From: Flammeovirgaceae bacterium UBA5008
GTDB lineage: Bacteria; Bacteroidota; Bacteroidia; Cytophagales; Cyclobacteriaceae
Assembly: GCA_002398365.1 (NCBI GenBank)
Contig: DGYK01000006.1
Location: forward strand, 1 to 23,118
Direction: 5' to 3'
Length of the DNA: 23,118 nt
Positions 8,207 to 17,405 of this stretch are shown piece after piece (position 1 is the stretch's first letter; each line of letters opens with the position of its first letter). The notes under the pieces are model-generated. The model did not search any database, had not been told where the DNA came from, and saw nothing but the letters and a program-made list of their open reading frames with translations. Position numbers and translations under genes: made by a program.

Positions 8207-8578
8207 TTATGAATGACTTATTTTTCGAAATGCAGTAATGAATTCTTCGGCAGATTTTCTTGATTGAAATGGCAATGCAAGCCACGCACGTCTGTATGTG
8301 GCATCCTTTATATTGCGGATGACGGTATTTTTTTGCAGGAAAAATTCGACTCGGTATTCGTTGTTTTCACTTTTTAGTTTGACAACTGAGTTTTTGGAAC
8401 ACGGAATCAGTAAACTGTCTATTTGCAAGATATCTTCATCATCGTTATAGCATACCATAGTCGAATGAAGCAATCCTTCTTTCGCGATTCGTTCAAGATG
8501 ATCACCTTTTTGGGCATTGACTACAAAAGTCAATAAGAGGAGGGAAGCGATAAGAATGAATGGAAATAATCGTTTCAT
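8207..8578 (-). CDS. Small secreted protein of unknown function (123 aa)
   Basis: I do not recognise a family. Residues 1-22 form a clear signal peptide (MKRLF, a hydrophobic stretch FILIASLLLLTFVV, then NAQ), so the mature protein of about 100 residues is periplasmic or surface-exposed. It has two cysteines, C43 and C60, that could form a disulfide in an oxidising compartment. Beta-prone segments (SVVKLKSENNEYRVEFFLQ) are followed by a C-terminal helix (SAEEFITAFRKI). The gene lies 19 bp upstream of the 797-aa permease and 86 bp downstream of the 411-aa secreted protein. It is thus probably an accessory or co-regulated envelope component; that link is inference from spacing. Confidence 0.75.
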   Translation of the reverse strand: MKRLFPFILIASLLLLTFVVNAQKGDHLERIAKEGLLHSTMVCYNDDEDILQIDSLLIPCSKNSVVKLKSENNEYRVEFFLQKNTVIRNIKDATYRRAWLALPFQSRKSAEEFITAFRKISHS

Positions 8579-8664
8579 CGTATTGTTGAAAACATAATAA
8601 ATCTTAGACTACAAGATTGAAACAAAGGTTGCATGTATGGTTACTCCGTTTAAAACAGGTTGAC

Positions 8665-9900
8665 TCAATCAGATGTAGGTTCATATTCAAGCGGTAAAAA
8701 CGTAGCCATTTTTTCATGCCATGAAAGGTAGCCCGTTAAAAAGATGGCACGAACGTCTTCATAATATCCGTTTCGGTATATCTTAAGATTAGGTTGCAAA
8801 AAAGTAATATGACTATTCTGCTTTTGCGTAGTCTTTCTTCCGGTTAAAGGGAGGTATTCAATTTCTTCTTGCTCGTTAAAGATAACTTCATATCTGCCAT
8901 CAATCTTTTCAAAAAGGCCCGTCTGAGAATTCCAAAATTCCTGCCCGGTGTAAAGAGCCGGAGCAATACTGTCCATTTCTTCAGGTTGTTGACGCAATCG
9001 TAAATAATACGAAAGGCTGTCTGAAGGTGCTTCTGAAAAGCGAATGACCATATTTTTTTTGCCGCCATTTAATCGCTTCAAATGTTGATTAATGACTTCG
9101 GTAGGAGGGCGTTTTTTGTTTTTTACAACATACACCTTCCGCATTTGAAACCCGTTTTCTTTTAGTCTATTCTGTGCTAATGATCGCATAAAGTGTACCA
9201 ACGAACCCTGATAAGCCTGTTTTCGTGCACGGTTTCTTTTCTTGATCAATCGTTCTTTATCAAGCTGGATTTCTTCGAAATGAGGTACACCATACACCAT
9301 CAACCGACTTGTTCTTGCTTCAAATTCAAATTGATATAGGTAATAATTGATTTTGTATCCTAGTTCTTTTTGAATGATTACCAATGGTTGTTTGGCATGT
9401 GCTACCAATACATCATCTTTCGTATCATAATACAAATACAACACCTTCGGATTCATGATTTCACAACTCCTCGCCCATTTGGTTTGACCCAGGAACAATC
9501 TTTTAAAATCCTGATAGTTTCGGGCCCAGTTGGTCGTATCTGCCCGAACGGTAATCTCATTCAGTTCTTTTACTTCGGCTTCAAGTACAATGTTTACTTT
9601 TATTTCCTGCGTAAATCCATTCCCGGAATTAGAAAGATCCACCGACAGGAAATAAGGCTTGTATCCAATACTGCTGGCAATCAAATCATATTTGCCCTCC
9701 GGTATGTTTTGTAAGCGAAAAGATCCATCGGCACCGCTGCTTGTGCCGATCGAAGTGTTCGAAAGAAATACATTGACCGAGGCTAGAACTTCTCCGGTAG
9801 TGCTGTCGGTAACTTTTCCGGAAATACTTCTTTTTTCTTGTGCTACACCCACAATAATCGTGAGGAAGAAGATAACGGAAAGGATACCTGATTTTTTCAT
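8665..9900 (-). CDS. Secreted protein with CarboxypepD_reg-like N-terminal domain (411 aa)
   Basis: A signal peptide (about 1-20, ending VGVAQ) precedes a carboxypeptidase-regulatory-like beta-sandwich (about 24-115). This has the typical ISGKVTDSTTGEVLASVNV, GADGSFRLQNIPEGKYDL and SSIGYKP motifs. The same domain is common at the N-terminus of TonB-dependent receptors and other Bacteroidota envelope proteins. The rest (about 125-411) has no TonB-receptor barrel. It contains the block FKRLFLGQTKWARSCEIMNP (133-152) and ELGYKINYYLYQFEFE, which I recall from Bacteroidota proteins labelled only 'carboxypeptidase-like regulatory domain-containing'. Function unknown; location periplasm or outer membrane. 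It lies within the permease block on the same strand, 123 bp after the 816-aa permease and 86 bp before the 123-aa gene. Confidence 0.85.
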   Translation of the reverse strand: MKKSGILSVIFFLTIIVGVAQEKRSISGKVTDSTTGEVLASVNVFLSNTSIGTSSGADGSFRLQNIPEGKYDLIASSIGYKPYFLSVDLSNSGNGFTQEIKVNIVLEAEVKELNEITVRADTTNWARNYQDFKRLFLGQTKWARSCEIMNPKVLYLYYDTKDDVLVAHAKQPLVIIQKELGYKINYYLYQFEFEARTSRLMVYGVPHFEEIQLDKERLIKKRNRARKQAYQGSLVHFMRSLAQNRLKENGFQMRKVYVVKNKKRPPTEVINQHLKRLNGGKKNMVIRFSEAPSDSLSYYLRLRQQPEEMDSIAPALYTGQEFWNSQTGLFEKIDGRYEVIFNEQEEIEYLPLTGRKTTQKQNSHITFLQPNLKIYRNGYYEDVRAIFLTGYLSWHEKMATFLPLEYEPTSD

Positions 9901-10023
9901 GTTTAAATGATCTTTCAGTTTAAGAAAGAAGACTCAAAATGCCAATATTTCCTAATGAAAAGGTGTTGTATGTCAATAGATTTGCCTGTTTGTTCAATGA
10001 CTCTCTCATCCGTTGTTTCGTTC

Positions 10024-12474
10024 TTACTCACTTTTTAAACTTTCAGCCGGATTGGCAATTGCAGCTTTCACTGCCTGATAACTTACCGGAACCATTGCAA
10101 TGACTAATGCCATACTGATGGCAATTCCAATGATCCACCAAGTGATTTCAATGTGATAAGCATAATTTTGCAGCCATTGATCCATTCCATACCAAGCGAA
10201 TGGAATAGCGATCATCAGCGCTATCAATACCAGCTTTAAAAACTCTTTTGACAACAACATAATAATGCCATTTACTGATGCGCCAAGCACTTTGCGAATT
10301 CCAATCTCTTTGGTTCGTGCTTGGGTGGTATAGGTAACTAATCCAAATAACCCGAGGCATGAAATGAATATAGCGAGTCCGGAAAAGACTTTGAAAAGTG
10401 TAAACAATCTTTCCTCCGATTTGTAATACCCGTCAATTTGTTCATCTAAGAATTGATAAGAGAATACGCCCTCCGGATAGGCTACTTTCCATGCAGCAGC
10501 AATGGCAGCAATTGTTTCTGATAAGTTAGCTCCCGCCTCTATTTTAATTCCGGCTTGTTCACACTCTCGTATATCTGGTGTAATTAAAATAGAAGTGATC
10601 GCTTCACGCAACGGCCCTGAATCAAAATTAGCAATGACACCAACTATTTCAGCTTTTCCAGTATTGATGCCAACTTGTATGACTTGACCAATAGCCGCCT
10701 CGTTCGATTCAAACTCCAGTTCACGGATGAGCTCTTCGTTCACCAACGCTTTCATCATTCGTTTCTCTTCTGGTAAAGATTCGGAAATTGAAGTCGTATC
10801 AGAGGCTACTAATAATCTACCGGCAATAAGTTTTAAGTTATAGAGATTACAATATCTGTCATCGGTTAAAATAGTAGTTACCGATTTTCGATTCTTATCC
10901 TCAATTCCGGTACGGCTCATTAATGTACCCCAGTGTCCTTCACTACTCGGGGTAGAAGTTTCAAATGTGAAGTCTTTAACATTTTTAATTTCGCTTAATT
11001 CGTTTGCGAATAGTTTGGCTGATTTTTCCGAATTTTTAATGTCCACCACAACCACATTATCTTTATTGAAGCCTAGATTTTTGTTTCGTAGAAATGAAAC
11101 TTGCTGAGCCATTAAAAGGACAACCATCAGTAGACATGCAGAAAGACTAAATTGTGTTACTACCAGACCTTTGCGTAACCAGAAAGATCCATTTTTACCG
11201 GTAGAAACCATTCCTGCCTTTAGTGTAAGGCTTGGATTAAACTTGGCTATTACCCAAGCTGGGTATATCCCCGAAAGTAATCCAACAATAACCAATCCAA
11301 TGAATGTGCCAAGAACAAAAACCGGAGATTCGATTAAGTGAAGGTTTATGTCTTTGTTCAGCAATTGATTAAAAGAAGGAATGACTAACTGCGTGATTGA
11401 TATCGCCAGAATGCCGGATATAAAAATCAAAACCCATGCTTCTAATAGGAACTGAAAAATAAGGCTCGACTTGGCAGCACCTATTGATTTGCGCACGCCA
11501 ACTTCCTTCGCACGTGCGAATGCCTGTGCCGTTGAAAGATTGATGAAGTTAATACAAGCCAGTATTAATACAGCAATGCCGATTGATCCGAAAAACCAAA
11601 GCCAGCTTACCGAAATGGCTTGCACCCACCGGCCTCCGCCTCCATAAGATGCGTTGAAGTGAACGTCTTGTAATGGTTGTAACACAAAGTCAGAGCGCTC
11701 GCCCATTTTTGAAATCTTGGGATTGATATACTTATCGGCTATTGCTTTGAGTTGAGCCGATATGATTTCCGTATCCCCATCTTTTGGAAGTGTTACGAGT
11801 GTTTCCGTACCCGAGACATACGTCCAGCCATCTAAATTCGGCTGAAGGAATTTCTCTTGATAGGAATGTGACAATAAAATGGACGCAGGTAGATGTGTAT
11901 TGGACGGAAAGTCTTTGATGACGCATGTTACAGTAAATTCAAAGTCTTCTCTTATTTTAAATTTGAACGTTTTGCCAATTGGATCTTCATTACCAAAGAA
12001 TTTTTTGGCAGTGCTTTCAGTTAATGCTGCCTGATAAGGATTGCTTAATGTTTGATAGATGTTGCCTTTTAATACTTCTACTTGAAAGATATTGACAAAG
12101 TCAGGCTCTACCGCTAAGATATTCTTTTGCAAGAATCGCTTTTGTGGCGTTACCTCTACCGTTTGAACATAAGGAGGATGAGCAAAACTAACATGCTCAA
12201 TACCGCTTACTTCATTACGAATGGTGTTGGCCAATGGAAACGGAGTGGAGAAATGATAATCAATTTCTTGGGTGGGTGATGTCCATTTAGAAACGATGCG
12301 ATACGTGCGATCAGCCTTTTCATGATAGTTATCAAAACTCAGTTCGTATCGGATAAAGAGCGTGATAAGAATACAAACGGTGATCCCCAACGTCAACCCG
12401 ATAATGTGAAGAGAAGTATTTAATCGCTGGCGAACCAGATGACGAAAGGTGATTTTAAGATGGTTAAATCGCAT
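10024..12474 (-). CDS. MacB/FtsX-type ABC transporter permease (816 aa)
   Basis: This is the longest of the six paralogues. TM1 is at 22-42, and a periplasmic core runs to about 289. TM2-4 are at 290-312, 344-366 and 383-408, TM5 at 433-457, and TM6-8 at 691-714, 744-765 and 777-798, ending NPAESLKSE. The coupling-loop signatures are intact: RAKEVGVRKSIGA (321-333) and TKEIGIRKVLGAS (721-733). The second periplasmic domain (458-690) is longer than in the sister proteins, with an insertion around SISESLPEEKRMMKAL (562-577). It begins 128 bp after the 783-aa gene, so it may have its own promoter or be read from the upstream operon. No ATPase domain; substrate unknown. Confidence 0.9.
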   Translation of the reverse strand: MRFNHLKITFRHLVRQRLNTSLHIIGLTLGITVCILITLFIRYELSFDNYHEKADRTYRIVSKWTSPTQEIDYHFSTPFPLANTIRNEVSGIEHVSFAHPPYVQTVEVTPQKRFLQKNILAVEPDFVNIFQVEVLKGNIYQTLSNPYQAALTESTAKKFFGNEDPIGKTFKFKIREDFEFTVTCVIKDFPSNTHLPASILLSHSYQEKFLQPNLDGWTYVSGTETLVTLPKDGDTEIISAQLKAIADKYINPKISKMGERSDFVLQPLQDVHFNASYGGGGRWVQAISVSWLWFFGSIGIAVLILACINFINLSTAQAFARAKEVGVRKSIGAAKSSLIFQFLLEAWVLIFISGILAISITQLVIPSFNQLLNKDINLHLIESPVFVLGTFIGLVIVGLLSGIYPAWVIAKFNPSLTLKAGMVSTGKNGSFWLRKGLVVTQFSLSACLLMVVLLMAQQVSFLRNKNLGFNKDNVVVVDIKNSEKSAKLFANELSEIKNVKDFTFETSTPSSEGHWGTLMSRTGIEDKNRKSVTTILTDDRYCNLYNLKLIAGRLLVASDTTSISESLPEEKRMMKALVNEELIRELEFESNEAAIGQVIQVGINTGKAEIVGVIANFDSGPLREAITSILITPDIRECEQAGIKIEAGANLSETIAAIAAAWKVAYPEGVFSYQFLDEQIDGYYKSEERLFTLFKVFSGLAIFISCLGLFGLVTYTTQARTKEIGIRKVLGASVNGIIMLLSKEFLKLVLIALMIAIPFAWYGMDQWLQNYAYHIEITWWIIGIAISMALVIAMVPVSYQAVKAAIANPAESLKSE

Positions 12475-12602
12475 AAAGTATCTTTTATTGGTTCAGTTAT
12501 TACTTATGATCTTTTATTTGATTACGCCCTCTCATCGATGATACGATGATAAGTTTGTGAATACTCGAAATGTCATTTTCCTTCGATAAGTTGTTTTCGC
12601 GA

Positions 12603-14954
12603 TTACTCACTTCGTAAACTATTAGCCGGATTGCTGGTGGCAGCTTTCAATGCTTGGGTGCTTACAATAATTAAAGCAAATATCAGGGCAATTAACCCCG
12701 ACACGGCTATTGCCCACCAGGGGAATTCGATGCGATACGGATATCGTTCCAAAAAGGAATTGAGAAACCACCAAGACACCGGTGCTGAAACTACAAAAGA
12801 GATCATCACCAGAAATGAAAAGTCTTTTGAGATGAGCGTTACCAATCCCGGTACAGAAGCCCCCATCACTTTTCGGATGCCTATTTCTTTCGTTCGCTGT
12901 TCAGCCGTAAAGGCAGCCAAACCAAACAACCCCATGCCAGTTATTAAGATCGCCAGTATAGCAAAGAGGTTCGCGAGTGTACTGATCAGATTGATGGTAG
13001 CATACTTTCGATTGAATTGCTCATCCACAAATTTGTATTCAAAAGGATAAGCTGGGTTGTATTTTTTAAACACTTCTTCAATCTTTTTGATGGCGCCAGT
13101 AATATCGGATGTTTCTTCTAAACGAAGAGTAACAGAATTTGCCCAGCCGGGTTGATAGGCTACGAACATAGGCGAAGGCTTACGGTAAGGTGAACCCATT
13201 AGCACATTATCAATTACACCTACAATCTTGCTTTTCCGATCACCCCAATACACTACTTCGGTGCCAAGTGTTTCTTTTAATCCCATAATGTCTGCAGCTG
13301 CTTTATTTACCAACACAGATGAAGAATCTCCGGCACCTATAAAGTCTCTGCCTTCCAATATTTTAATGCCCATGGTTTTGGTGTAATCCAATTCGGTAGT
13401 CACGGTGATGAACAATACTTTTTCTTCTTCGGGTTTGCCGGGCCAAGAAAGAAAATTGTTGGAGTAAATATCTGTAATCGGGCTGTTTGATTTGGTTACT
13501 GATTTTACAGCGCCAGTGGCCATCAACTCATTGCGAATGGAGCTAAAGCTCTTTCCAATTTCTTCCGTATGTGGAATCATGATCAGATTTTTCTGATCGT
13601 ATCCTAAATCCCGTTTCTTCACATGTTGAATTTGTTCAGAAACTACAATCGTTCCAATGATCAGAAATGTAGCAAAGCAAAACTGAAGAACCACCAGCAC
13701 TTTTCGCGGGGTTGCTCCGCCACGGCCAATTTGTACTTTTCCTTTCAACACTTTCACCGGACTGAAGGAAGAAAGATAAATGGACGGATAGCTTCCACTT
13801 ACTACCCCCGTAATCATAATCACAGATAATGAGACCAACCAAAACAGAGGTGAAGCAAAATCCAGAGTCAGCTTCTTTTGGGTAAGATCATTATAAAATG
13901 GAAGCGCTAGTTCAACCACTACCAATGCCAGAAAGAATGAAATACTCGTAATCAGTAGTGACTCACCTAAAAATTGAATGATCAACTCTCGTCTGCGCGA
14001 GCCTACACTTTTGCGTACACCTACTTCACGGGCTCTTCGCTCGCTGCGTGCAGTAGCTAAATTCATAAAGTTGATGCAAGCAATTACCACTATAAATAGG
14101 GCGATAGCCGAAAACCCGATAACATAATCAATCATGCCACCGGCTTCCTTTCCATTTTCAAAGGTGGAGTGTAACCTCCATCGCTCCATTGGATGCAAAA
14201 AGAATTCGCGAGGTACATCTACTTCACCCTTCTTCACTAAAAGGCCTTTGATTTTTTCAGTTACTTCTTCATGCGTGGTGCCGGGCTGCAATTCTAGATA
14301 TACTTGCCACGAATAGTCACCCCAGTTATTATTTTCCCGTACCCATTCACCCAATTGATACATCGGAATCAAACAGTCAAACTCAAATGAAGATTGACCG
14401 GGTAAATCTTCTAAAATACCACTCACAATAAGATCCATTGAGTTATCAACTTTCACCGACTTACCGATGACATCTTCTGTGCCAAACAATGCCAGTGCAG
14501 TGGATTGGGTTAACACAATACTATTCGGATCATCTAATACTTTATCTGCCTGACCGGCTCGTAACCCAAACTGAAACATTTCCAGAAACTCTTCACTTAC
14601 ATAGTAACTTTGCTTCTTAAAGCGGTTGTCGCCCACTGTCAATAAACTCTCTCCGCCCCAGTTGGTGATGACCGAGTTTTTGATACGACTATCTTCATTT
14701 CGAATTTCCTTATGTGCCGGAAAGGGCACCGATTGAAATGTATTTACTTTGCCATCATAGGTGGCGTTGATCCACAATTGCGAAAGTTGTTTGAGCTTCG
14801 GTTGAAACTGATCATACGACAGCTCGTCCAGTACCCACAGTGAAATGAGAATACTGCAGGCAAGCCCCACGGCTAATCCAACAACGTTGATAAATGAATA
14901 GACTGAATTCTTGGTAAGATTTCGAAGAGCTACTTTTAGGTAATTGCGGAACAT
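12603..14954 (-). CDS. MacB/FtsX-type ABC transporter permease (783 aa), sister of the 788-aa copy
   Basis: TM1 is at 19-41, with a first periplasmic core (42-277) ending in the block FFLHPMERWRLHSTFENGK (251-269). TM2-4 are at 278-300, 331-352 and 369-391, TM5 at 417-439. A second periplasmic domain is followed by TM6-8 at 658-682, 711-732 and 745-766, ending NPANSLRSE. The coupling loops are RAREVGVRKSVGS (307-319) and TKEIGIRKVMGAS (688-700). It is strikingly close to the 788-aa permease, with the same N-terminus (NYLKVALRNLT.NSVYSFINV) and long shared stretches through both FtsX blocks. That points to duplication of one ancestor. It is third in a tight operon, 23 bp after the 803-aa gene. 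Substrate unknown. Confidence 0.9.
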   Translation of the reverse strand: MFRNYLKVALRNLTKNSVYSFINVVGLAVGLACSILISLWVLDELSYDQFQPKLKQLSQLWINATYDGKVNTFQSVPFPAHKEIRNEDSRIKNSVITNWGGESLLTVGDNRFKKQSYYVSEEFLEMFQFGLRAGQADKVLDDPNSIVLTQSTALALFGTEDVIGKSVKVDNSMDLIVSGILEDLPGQSSFEFDCLIPMYQLGEWVRENNNWGDYSWQVYLELQPGTTHEEVTEKIKGLLVKKGEVDVPREFFLHPMERWRLHSTFENGKEAGGMIDYVIGFSAIALFIVVIACINFMNLATARSERRAREVGVRKSVGSRRRELIIQFLGESLLITSISFFLALVVVELALPFYNDLTQKKLTLDFASPLFWLVSLSVIMITGVVSGSYPSIYLSSFSPVKVLKGKVQIGRGGATPRKVLVVLQFCFATFLIIGTIVVSEQIQHVKKRDLGYDQKNLIMIPHTEEIGKSFSSIRNELMATGAVKSVTKSNSPITDIYSNNFLSWPGKPEEEKVLFITVTTELDYTKTMGIKILEGRDFIGAGDSSSVLVNKAAADIMGLKETLGTEVVYWGDRKSKIVGVIDNVLMGSPYRKPSPMFVAYQPGWANSVTLRLEETSDITGAIKKIEEVFKKYNPAYPFEYKFVDEQFNRKYATINLISTLANLFAILAILITGMGLFGLAAFTAEQRTKEIGIRKVMGASVPGLVTLISKDFSFLVMISFVVSAPVSWWFLNSFLERYPYRIEFPWWAIAVSGLIALIFALIIVSTQALKAATSNPANSLRSE

Positions 14955-14977
14955 GATCTCTTAGGTTAAAATATTAA

Positions 14978-17389
14978 TTATTCATTTCTCAGGCTTGTTA
15001 CCGGATTAGCGCTGGCTGCTTTCAGTGTTTGAATACTTACTACCAGTAGTGTGAAAGATAGAGCAGTGAATGTGGTGATGATGAATACCATCGGGCTCAC
15101 TTCTTGCCGATAAGCAAATTCATGCAACCACTGCTGGCCAAAATAAAGAACCAATGGCACAGCAATCACATTAGCGATCATCACGAGTAATAGAAATTCT
15201 CTGGATAATAAAGAAGCTAAATTCCATGTGCTGGCGCCTAACACTTTACGCACACCAATTTCTTTGGTTTTAGCTGTTACCAGAAAGGATACTAATCCAA
15301 ACAACCCGATGAGGGCAATAAGAATGGTCATGAAAGAAAACAAGCTAAACACATTAGCGAGCCGTTGTTCCTTAGCATATTGTTTTTCAAAGGTGTCGCT
15401 GAGGAAGAAATAATTAAATTCATTTTGCGGGAAATATTTCCCCCACATGCTGCCAATGGTTTCAATCAATTGTTTTGTGTTTTCAGATGAGAAACGAATC
15501 GCATAAAGAAATGCATATTGGCTGTTCAGATCGATAGCAATGGGAGCAATTTTATTCTGAAGACCTTGATCATGATAGTTTTTTACAACACCAATCACTA
15601 TTCCGGCAGGGGCTTGCGATGGGCTTACAATTCGCTTACCGATGGCATTCTCCGGAGTTTCCCAGCCCATCTGTTGAACGGTTTCTTCATTGATGATTAA
15701 TGCATCCTGATCGGCCTGGCGTGCCGGATCAAAATTGCGGCCTGCCAACAAGGTGAGACCTAGCGTTGGAATATATTTTTCATCGGCTACAACATATTGG
15801 GTTTCTACTAAATGATCACCATCTTCTTTTCCTTCCGGATAGGCCCATTGTCCACGCCATCCGGGAACGGCCGGTAGTGCATTGGTGAAAGTTACTTCCT
15901 TTACCACCGATTGTGATTTCAATTCATGTAAGAAAGATTCATAAGCCTGACCGTTTACCGGACTTGTCCGGGCAATGTTCACTACAAAAACTTCTTCCGT
16001 AGTAAACCCAAGCGGATGACTTTGCATAAATTTCAATTGATTGATTACAATGATGGTGCCCGCTACCAAACTAACGGAAACGACAAACTGGGCCACAACC
16101 AACACTCTGCGCAATTGAACTCCGCGTGTTCCGGACTGTAATTTTCCTTTTAATATTTCGGCCGGCTTAAAGGCCGACATCACCCACGCTGGATAATATC
16201 CTGCACAAAGCGTAATGAAACCTAGCAAAGCAACCATACCCAACATCAATACAGGGTTTGCCAGTATACTCATCGAATAATTTTTTGCTAGTAACTGATT
16301 GAATATGGGTAAGAACAAGCCTATCGAAGCCAATGCAATGCCAAACGAAATCAGAGTGATTATGAGCGACTCACTTAAAAACTGAGCTACTATTCTTGAA
16401 CGGTTTGATCCAACTACTTTCTTGATGCCAACTTCTTTAGCTCTGTAAACCGAGCGGGCAGTTGCCAGATTGATAAAATTGATGCAGGCCAGTATAATAA
16501 CAAACATACCTACACCACTTAGCAGATAAATAGTCGTAATGCTGCCCAAGGGGCCCATGCCATTGCCTGCATCTGAATGTAAATAGATTTTCGGAACAGG
16601 TTCAAAAGCTACCGAAGCCTTAATACCCCATTGTTTCATTAAATCGCCAGCGTGTTGATGGTAAATGTCTTTCGCTTTTTCAAAGAAAGCCGTTGCATTC
16701 GTAGCAGGTTTCAACAACACGTAGTTGCGCATGTTAAAGTTTCCCCATCCTTCACTGTATGCAAAATCAGGTGTTAACTTCTCCCATGATGAGAAGGAGG
16801 GAAGTAAGTCTGCCTGAATATGGGAGTTCGCAGGAATATCTTTCATTACTCCCGTAATGTGGAATTCGAGTGTATCGTTAAAGACTAATGTTTTCCCCAG
16901 TGCATTTTGTCCGGGAAAATATTTGGCTTCCATTTTTTCCGAGATCACCAATGAAAAGGGTTCGTTCAATGCCGTTTCCGCATTTCCCCGAATCAACGGA
17001 AAAGAGAAGAGCTGAAAAAACTCAGGACTTACAAAATGAGCGGCCTCTCGTACTTTCTTTCCTTCATAGGTGACCATTAAATTGCCGGCACTGCGGGTGT
17101 AGAGCACAGCTTCTGTTTCCGGAAAATTTCGTCTGATGATATCACCAACCGGCCAAGCATTTGTATGATTTCTACCTCCTTTACCTTGTTCACTATCAAA
17201 AACCGTAATGATGCGATACAGACGGCTTCCTTTTGTGTGGAATTGATCGAATGATGTTTCATCCAATACAAACACCATCACAAGTATTCCCACAGAAAGA
17301 CCCAAAGCCAGACCAATGAGATTGATAGCCGAGTATCCTTTGTGTCGCAATAAACTGCGAAGCGCAATTCGGAGGTAATGCTTGAACAT
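14978..17389 (-). CDS. MacB/FtsX-type ABC transporter permease (803 aa)
   Basis: It shares the permease layout: TM1 (20-42), periplasmic core to about 284, TM2-4 (285-309, 338-362, 379-402), TM5 (427-449), second periplasmic domain, and TM6-8 (678-702, 731-751, 765-786), ending NPVTSLRNE. The coupling loops are RAKEVGIKKVVGS (316-328), with K323 replacing the usual R, and TKEIGVRKVLGAS (708-720). It lies 16 bp after the 788-aa gene and 23 bp before the 783-aa gene, so all three form one operon. It is clearly more distant from both neighbours than they are from each other, especially in the periplasmic domains. No ATPase domain; substrate unknown. Confidence 0.9.
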   Translation of the reverse strand: MFKHYLRIALRSLLRHKGYSAINLIGLALGLSVGILVMVFVLDETSFDQFHTKGSRLYRIITVFDSEQGKGGRNHTNAWPVGDIIRRNFPETEAVLYTRSAGNLMVTYEGKKVREAAHFVSPEFFQLFSFPLIRGNAETALNEPFSLVISEKMEAKYFPGQNALGKTLVFNDTLEFHITGVMKDIPANSHIQADLLPSFSSWEKLTPDFAYSEGWGNFNMRNYVLLKPATNATAFFEKAKDIYHQHAGDLMKQWGIKASVAFEPVPKIYLHSDAGNGMGPLGSITTIYLLSGVGMFVIILACINFINLATARSVYRAKEVGIKKVVGSNRSRIVAQFLSESLIITLISFGIALASIGLFLPIFNQLLAKNYSMSILANPVLMLGMVALLGFITLCAGYYPAWVMSAFKPAEILKGKLQSGTRGVQLRRVLVVAQFVVSVSLVAGTIIVINQLKFMQSHPLGFTTEEVFVVNIARTSPVNGQAYESFLHELKSQSVVKEVTFTNALPAVPGWRGQWAYPEGKEDGDHLVETQYVVADEKYIPTLGLTLLAGRNFDPARQADQDALIINEETVQQMGWETPENAIGKRIVSPSQAPAGIVIGVVKNYHDQGLQNKIAPIAIDLNSQYAFLYAIRFSSENTKQLIETIGSMWGKYFPQNEFNYFFLSDTFEKQYAKEQRLANVFSLFSFMTILIALIGLFGLVSFLVTAKTKEIGVRKVLGASTWNLASLLSREFLLLVMIANVIAVPLVLYFGQQWLHEFAYRQEVSPMVFIITTFTALSFTLLVVSIQTLKAASANPVTSLRNE

Positions 17390-17405
17390 ATTGATAGTTA
17401 TTTAA

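Noticed and set aside
12532..12548. 10-bp palindrome tcatcgatga and a catcg/cgatg inverted pair upstream of the 816-aa permease
   Set aside because: Short and built of simple overlapping repeats. No associated regulator or promoter box was found, so chance is the simplest explanation.
12631..13050. 139-codon plus-strand frame inside the 783-aa permease
   Set aside because: It is antisense to conserved TM and coupling-loop sequence. A similar mirrored frame occurs in the sister gene (17593-17817), as expected if it only reflects the conserved minus-strand protein.
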